Below, piece by piece: positions 58,501 through 64,000 of a stretch of DNA of 64,000 nt. Origin of the DNA: Cycas panzhihuaensis (lineage: Eukaryota > Cycadophyta); NCBI GenBank assembly GCA_023213395.1, contig CM041465.1:11904001-11968000 (forward strand), read 5' to 3'. Every line of letters starts with the position of its first letter. Positions within the stretch are counted from its first letter, which is position 1. The position numbers and the translations under genes are program-made. The notes beneath the pieces are model-generated. The model did no database searches, had not been told where the DNA came from, and was given only the letters and a program-made list of their open reading frames with translations.

Positions 58501-59027
58501 CTGATACTAAGCATGAATATGGTGATGAACCCCAAGACCACCCTGTTGATGAGTTATCCCCAAACCCTGAGCCTGAAGTTTCCTTATCCACAGTTACCTC
58601 CATTGCATGTCATGAAGCACTTCAAGTCAAAGGAATACTTAGGAAAACCCCAATTACCATTTTGATCGACGGTGGCATGTCGCTAAATTTCATCAACATC
58701 TCCATTGCCCGCCAATTGAATCTTTATATAGAACCTAAAACTGACTTCACTTGCTCCTTACTTGGTCATCACACACTGTATTGTGTGGGAACAATAAAAA
58801 ACCTCACGGTCCACATTAGCTCATATACCCTCATCTCTGATTTTTATGCCTTGTCCATAAGTAGGTCAGATGCAATTCTTGGCGTACAATGGCTCCAGAC
58901 TCTAGGGACTTATAGCACCAATAACTCACCCATGACTCCCTTCATTATGTTCGAAGATCACATGGGCCACTCTTATAAACTTTATGGGATGCAAGCCCCC
59001 CCAAACAAAATAATCTCACCCTTATGA
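58501..59027 (+). pseudogene. chromo-2 protease
   Basis: Frame 58,458-59,027: acidic linker, then ALQVKGILRKTPITILIDGG with MSLNFI. This is the gypsy protease site with DSG changed to DGG. The LGVQWLQTLG block follows near 58,880. The catalytic Asp is present. Confidence 0.85.
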
Positions 59028-59149
59028 ATGCATCACCAACTCAATGGTAACATCAGATACATTGTTCGTCTTAACCATATCTAGGCCCTCTTAGGTATCC
59101 ACCCTAATATCCAACAAGTATTAGATCAATACCAATCTACATTTACTCC

Positions 59150-59760
59150 GTTACCTACTAGCTTCCCACCTGATCGAGGCTTTTACCATACTATTGAGTT
59201 ACAAAGTTCGTACGACCCGATAAGCCTTCGAATTACATAGAAATTCCTATTTCCAAAATAATGAAATCGAAAAATCACGTGGAATTGTTGGACATGGGTA
59301 TCATCCAACCTAGTAAAAGCCTATATGCAGCACCCATCATCTTAATTTGCAAGAAGGATGGCTCTTTCTAACTTTGTGTTGACTATCGTGCACTCAATAA
59401 AATCACCATAAAAAATAAGTTTCTCATACCACGAATTGATGACATGTTAGATAAAATCCACGGCGCTGCAATTTTCACCAAACTTGATTTAGTGTCAGGA
59501 TACTACCAAATCCTCATCTTGCCAGAAGATCAATATAAAATAGCTTTCTAAACCCACCAATGCCATTTTGAGTTCCAAGTCATGCCCTTTGGCCTATGTA
59601 ATGCTTCAGCCACCTTTCAGGCCCTCATGAACAAGATCTTTTCCCTATACTTATGAAAATTTGTCATCATCTTCTTCGACAGTATTCTTATCTATAGCTC
59701 AAACATGCTAGCCTACATCCCACATCTAGAAAAATTCTTCAAATCCTAATGAGAATAAAT
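59150..59760 (+). pseudogene. chromo-2 reverse transcriptase
   Basis: Interrupted frame with DMGIIQPSKS near 59,290, [31 protein letters not shown] and [17 protein letters not shown]. At the active site FFDSILIYSS stands where the family has the YxDD-type motif followed by ILIYS, so the second Asp is replaced by Ser. Stops occur at several points. Confidence 0.87.
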
Positions 59761-60079
59761 TATATGCTAAGCTCTCCAAATGTGAATTTGGGAAATCTGA
59801 ATTACAGTACCTTGGGCATATTATATCCTTTGCAGGGGTTTGAGTGGATCCTGATAAAATCTCTGTCATCACTAATTGGCCAACTCTAAAAACCCTGACC
59901 CAATTGCGGGCTTTCCTAGGACTTACTGGATTCTATTAATGGTTTGTTTGAAATTATGCCACCTTAACCACTCCCTTAACCCACTTACTTTAGAAGGATT
60001 CCTTCCAGTGGTCCCCCTTAGCTAATGAGGCCTTCCTCCATTTAAAGGAGGTCATGACAACCACCCCAGTCTTAGCCTT

Positions 60080-60580
60080 CCCTGACTTTTCTTGGCCTTT
60101 CTAATTAGAATGTGATGCCTCGGGTTTGGATTAGGTGCAGTCTTAATGCAAGACTTCCACCCCATTGCCTTTAAAAGTTGAAAACTCAAAGATCATGAGT
60201 GTAGACTTTCCACCTATCAAAAAGAAATGCGAGCCATCCTCCATGCTATTGATAAGTGGCGACAGTATCTACTTGGTTCTAAATTCACTATCCTCACTGA
60301 TCATCATAGCCTTCACTGTTTAGTAGATCAACTAGTCCTCTCAGAAGAGCAGGCAAAATGGGTCGACTGCCTCCAAGTTTTTGATTTTACAATCACATAT
60401 AAAAAGGGGAAAGATAACATTGTGGTAGATGCTCTCTCGAGGTTGCCTTCACCTACACTTGGTGATAGCATCGATCATACTGAGGATCCGACCATTTATG
60501 CCATTTCCTCCCTACAACCGACATGGCTACATGATTTAGCCATGGCTACCCAAAACCAACATGATTTCACGCACTAGGCC
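60080..60580 (+). pseudogene. chromo-2 RNase H
   Basis: ECDASGLD near 60,110 (catalytic Asp kept), then a frame break. Frame 60,227-60,577: EMRAILHAIDKWRQYLLGSKF, ILTDHHSL (Asp kept), KWVDCLQVFDFTITYKKGKD and VVDALSRLP. It is the gypsy RNase H next to RT. Confidence 0.88.
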
Positions 60581-60639
60581 AATAAGGTCCATACTCATAA
60601 GGATTGGTCCATCTATAATAATCTTCTCTTATACCAAAA

Positions 60640-61700
60640 TTGCATATTCGCTCATTCCTCTCGCCTTTTATCCTATGATTTTATCTAATATTATTCTTCC
60701 CTCTTGCGTACCCACTCTGGTTTTGATAAAACTTACCGTAGGATTCGTTTGACTTCTTTTGGCCAGCAATGAAATCCACCATCCTTACCTTTGTCTCAGA
60801 ATGTGATACATGCCAACATAACAAAACTGATACAAAACCCCAACTGGGCCTCCTTCAACCATTGCACATCCCACAAGGTAAATGGCAAGATATTGCCATG
60901 GACTTTATAATGGGCCTACCACCATCTACTAGATATGACTCCATTTTAGTAGTCATAGACCGGTTGATAAAATATGCCCACTTCTTGCCCGTCCACACAA
61001 CCTATAAATCCCCATGCATCACTGACATCTATATCCAGACAATATTTTATTTGCACTGTTTTCCATCCACCATTGTATGCGATCGTGACCCAAAATTCAC
61101 TAGCTCCTTTTGGCAAGAGCTATTCTGCATATTAGGTACATCATTCAATATGAGTTCTGCATACCATCCATAGACCGATGGCTAATCTGAGGTCCTTAAC
61201 AAAACTTTGGAGACCTACTTATGTTGCTTTGCATCTGACCACCAGTCTAAATGAACATCATGGCTAGCTCTAGCTGAGTATTGGTACAATTCCTCACACC
61301 ATTCAGCCATTGGAATGTCCCCATTTTTTGCTCTCTATGGGTATCCCCCTCTATCCCACCACACCTTAGCTACCAACCTCCAGACAACAAAGAAGGCAAC
61401 AAAATTACAACATATGGACCAAATTCTCCACACCCTTAAATAAAACCTATCCACGGTCCAAAATCGAATGAAACAATTAGCGCATCGCCAACGCTTCTAA
61501 TCGCTCCTTCAATATTGGGATTTGGTATTTCTTCATCTCTAATCAGATAAGCATCAATCCCTTTGCCATCATAAGAACCACAAACTTAGCCCTCAATATT
61601 ATGGGCCCTATAAAGTCCTTAAACGCGGTGATATTGCATATGCTCTTGACCTTCTCCCCCCACCACAAACATCCATAATATTTTTCATGTCTCCTATCTT
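60640..61700 (+). pseudogene. chromo-2 integrase
   Basis: Zinc-binding end CDTCQHNKTD near 60,805. Core in frame 60,769-61,173: MDFIMGLPPS (first Asp), VVIDRLIKYAHF, CDRDPKFTSSFWQEL (second Asp), MSSAYHP, then a stop in the Q-TDG motif, with a degraded SEVLNKTLE continuing. C-terminal YGPYKVLKRGDIAYAL near 61,600. Confidence 0.88.
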
Positions 61701-61769
61701 CAGAAGTATCTAAGTAAAACCCATACTCCCCAGACAACCCTTCTAATTTTAGATGAAGAGTAAACCTTG

Positions 61770-61955
61770 TCTGTACCTCCAGAACGTATCCTAGCTACCA
61801 GATAATGACATCTCTGGAATCAGTCTATTTCAAACTATTTGATACAAAGGGATGTGCCGCACCTTTGACGAAGCAACTTGGGAGTCTGATGAGTTTGTCA
61901 AAAAGCACCCACATCTCACCTACCTCGAGGACTTGGCATCTTAGGAGATGGGACT
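61770..61955 (+). pseudogene. chromo-2 chromodomain remnant
   Basis: The end of the pol reading, with EATWESDEF and a HLTYLEDLAS segment, matches the C-terminal half of a chromodomain. The aromatic N-terminal half is unreadable. A purine tract and the 3' LTR follow at once. Confidence 0.65.
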
Positions 61956-62329
61956 TGTTACATAACTTATCCAGCTAATTTATGTAAACCACTATAGAAC
62001 TTTGTGCATGTGCCGTCTAGGTGACCAATAGTATACATGGGTGCTACCGTCTAATAGAATGTAAGGCCGCTTAGGCCACCAATAAGATTACATGTATAAG
62101 ATCCTATTTTGTCTATATAAGGGTCATAAATTGTAAATGATGGTTATCTTGATAAAACATTTTTATAAAGATTGTGCTACGGTACTTTCTATCTTTTGGT
62201 GATTATTTAGCGCTCTGGTGTTCTTGTGAAGCTCTTAGTCAGCTTGTTTGCTCTATTGGATAAGAAGACACTGCTGCGATTGTCAAATTCTCTGCTATCC
62301 CAAGAGTATTGGCGAGAAGAAATATCCCA
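61956..62329 (+). repeat. chromo-2 3' LTR
   Basis: 374 bp, the direct partner of 55,917-56,291. TATA box at 62,114-62,121. The initial inverted repeat is damaged (TAATTTATG in place of TAAGTTATG). Confidence 0.95.
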
Positions 62330-62790
62330 ATAAACCTTTAACTTTAATAAGCTATGCTGATTCAGATTAGGTAGGTGATATAAATGATCAAAAATCTACA
62401 TCAGGTTATATATTTTTTATAGATTCTTCTCCTATTACTTAGTCTAGTAAAAAACTGCAGGCACTAGCTTTATCAACAACTAAAGTAAAATATCGAGCAC
62501 TAGTTGAAGCTAGTAAAGAAGCACTTTGGCTCAAATCTCTACTAAATGAAATTGGTCTGTCTTTAAACTCTTCCATTGAACTTAAAGTTAATAATCAAGG
62601 TGCCATTGCTATTGCTACAAATCCAGTTGCATATTCTAGAATCAAACATATAGAATTACATTAGCATTTTATTCGTAACCTTGTTACTGACAATATTGTT
62701 TGTTTGTCTTATTGTTCAATAGATATATAGGTTGCTGATATACTTACAAAGTCTTTAACTAAAGTAAAGTTTCTAAATCTCTAAGATCTG
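62330..62790 (+). pseudogene. copia-5 RT end and RNase H, part after the insertion
   Basis: Continues the copia-5 frame after chromo-2: YADSD (catalytic Asp region), KSTSGYIFF, SSKKLQALALSTT, EALWLKSLLNE, NQGAIAIA and, after stops, ADILTKSL at the end of pol. The target duplication keeps the phase. Confidence 0.88.
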
Positions 62791-62879
62791 TTAAAGATAA
62801 AAGAAGTCTCCATCAAAGGGGGATCAACGTGATGAAGACGTTCTTTTTATATAGCATAAAAGTTAACATTAAAGGGGGA

Positions 62880-63325
62880 TGTTAGAAGTATTAATGTCAC
62901 TTTTATGTTATTCTTAAGTTATTATTTAAGTCACACGTATAAATTATGATTTAAGTGATTCTAATGTTAAATGTTTAGAGTTTTATTTTATGATTATTTG
63001 CAAGGTCATTGAAATGCACAACTGCCCATTTCAACAAACCTTTCTTAGTATTAATACTTCTCCTAGATTCAAGGAGATGGTTTCGAGAATCTAGGAGGTT
63101 GTCTAAAGCCTTTTTCAAAGGTTGTTTTTTTATTTTAATAGGTGGTTTTGCTTATGGTTTATGTATAGATTTTCTTCTTAATAAAATTTTAGATTTAGGA
63201 GGTGGTTTCTCTTCCCCAGAAGGGGTTTTCTACCTATCAACCCTGTGTACATGTGCAATGTCAATTTTTCTGTAATTTCTTGTCTATGTGATCCTGGAGA
63301 TATTGTACATGTTCCTATTCTATCA
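62880..63325 (+). repeat. copia-5 3' LTR
   Basis: 446 bp, TGTTAGAAG...TATCA. The hairpin at 63,004-63,040 has the left arm of the 5' copy but a changed right arm (TTTCAACAAACC). Confidence 0.93.
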
Positions 63326-63330
63326 CCAAT
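63326..63330. repeat. copia-5 target-site duplication, right
   Basis: CCAAT, the partner of 49,385-49,389. Confidence 0.88.
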
Positions 63331-64000
63331 GATTACAAGATTGTTCACATAGAGAATAATGATTATGATCAAATTATCTCTAACCTAAATATATAAATCT
63401 AGGTTAGAGGATGAATAATTAAATGTATGTTATATGAGAAAGGTATTAATCTTTGCATATTAAGTATGCAGTGCCTGCTTGAGTCCATATAGGGCTTTCT
63501 TAAGTTTACAGACTAAGTTTTCTTGGCCTAGAACAACATAGTTGGGGAGTTGTTTTAATAAAATCTCTTCTTTGATCCCTCCATTGAGGAAAGAAATCTT
63601 CACATCCATCTAATAAATAAACTAATTAAATTAGGCTGGTAGGGACATAACCAAATAAAATATGGTCATGTTATTATCGGTGATAAAGGTTTCATCATAG
63701 TCAATCCTCTCTTATTATTTGAAACCTTTTATTACAAGGCAAGCTTTATAATGCTTGATAGTGCCATCTACATGGAAGTTTATCTTATATAACCATCTAT
63801 AATCAATTTTCTTTTTCCTAGGTGACAATTCTATTAGCTTCTAATTGTCATTTTTTATGACGGAGTTCATCTCTTCATCTATAACTACTTTCCACATTTG
63901 GTCTTTGATTGCCTCCTCAAACATAGAAGGATCATGTATTTCAAGGACATGTGCCATTAAGGTAAACTTTTTGGAGTATATCATTTTAAAGGCCTTTTGG
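63326..64000 (-). pseudogene. copia-4 reverse transcriptase, N-terminal half
   Basis: Minus strand from the window edge: a W-x-x-V-x-D-E-M start, DYRWLYKI-like, HYKACLV, DYDETF, DVKISFLNGGI, VCKLKKALYGLKQA, then LYVNNLVIIG at 63,345, where the active-site YVDD is YVNN. Both catalytic Asp residues are changed. The reading continues at 48,952-49,389. The element runs off the right edge of the window. Confidence 0.87.

Larger units (their letters stand above)
55917..62329 (+). mobile_element. chromo-2: Ty3/gypsy chromovirus with chromodomain remnant
   Basis: 6.4 kb plus-strand element within copia-5. LTRs 55,917-56,291 and 61,956-62,329, initiator-Met primer site 56,294-56,305, gag, protease, RT, RNase H, integrase and a chromodomain end, in gypsy order, with a purine tract GGAGATGGGA before the 3' LTR. 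Frames carry many stops. The zinc knuckle and terminal chromodomain resemble the Reina/Tekay side of plant chromoviruses (inferred from motifs). Confidence 0.93.
49390..63325 (+). mobile_element. copia-5: Ty1/copia element interrupted by chromo-2
   Basis: Plus-strand element with LTRs 49,390-49,833 and 62,880-63,325 and 5-bp target duplications CCAAT. Own length is about 7.5 kb once the 6.4 kb chromo-2 insertion is excluded. Primer site, 2.4 kb leader, gag, protease, integrase, RT, RNase H and the purine tract AAAGGGGGA appear in order. All frames carry stops. It is a close relative of copia-3 but with different LTR sequence. Confidence 0.95.

Noticed and set aside
1-64000. CRISPR array, bacterial operon or prophage
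   Set aside because: No short regularly spaced repeats. All recognisable coding is eukaryotic retrotransposon sequence.

Overview
This window looks like plant nuclear DNA made almost entirely of nested, decayed LTR retrotransposons. The evidence is Ty1/copia elements with an initiator-Met-tRNA-type primer site, chromodomain-bearing Ty3/gypsy elements, a Tat-type gypsy family that carries an antisense plant-mobile-domain (PMD) gene, and a plant-like U2 snRNA fragment. A seed plant is likely, but I cannot name the species. I see no intact host gene, no tRNA or rRNA gene and no CRISPR array. Almost every reading frame is interrupted by stops or frameshifts, and CpG appears depleted, as in old methylated transposons.

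Layout. 1-5,750: AT-rich sequence with a (TA)n tract and a copia gag scrap (about 715-1,026); the rest is unassigned. 5,760-8,728: an eroded minus-strand copia (copia-1). 9,820-10,274: the integrase tail and chromodomain of a minus-strand chromovirus (chromo-1). 10,275-42,282: a plus-strand Tat element (Tat-1) with about 2.16 kb LTRs. It is interrupted by a minus-strand copia (copia-2, 12,489-16,965) and by a second, inverted element of the same family (Tat-2, 18,376-34,378, LTRs about 2.1 kb). 42,286-48,951: minus-strand copia-3 with both LTRs. 48,952-49,389 and 63,326-64,000: two halves of the reverse transcriptase of an older minus-strand copia (copia-4). They are split by plus-strand copia-5 (49,390-63,325, 5-bp target duplication CCAAT). 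Copia-5 is itself split in its RT/RNase H region by a chromovirus (chromo-2, 55,917-62,329, target duplication gtaaa/ataaa).

The most interesting object is the Tat family, seen in two independent copies. Each has LTR, (gag-pol), a long palindrome, a second palindrome, a gene on the opposite strand, a separate sense RNase H frame and then LTR. Tat-2 shows gag, protease, RT, RNase H and integrase. The RNase H that many Tat elements carry between RNase H and integrase is not visible there; an archaeal-type RNase H lies instead in its own frame near the 3' LTR. The antisense gene has a conserved TATA box, candidate introns (one is 120 nt in both copies), a PMD-like core and a charged C-terminal part. 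The pol and antisense genes converge on two palindromes present in both copies.

Other points of note are a 3'-truncated U2 snRNA pseudogene inside the copia-5 leader, LTR hairpins in copia-3 whose two copies differ by paired changes, and one-sided deletions at several nested-insertion junctions.
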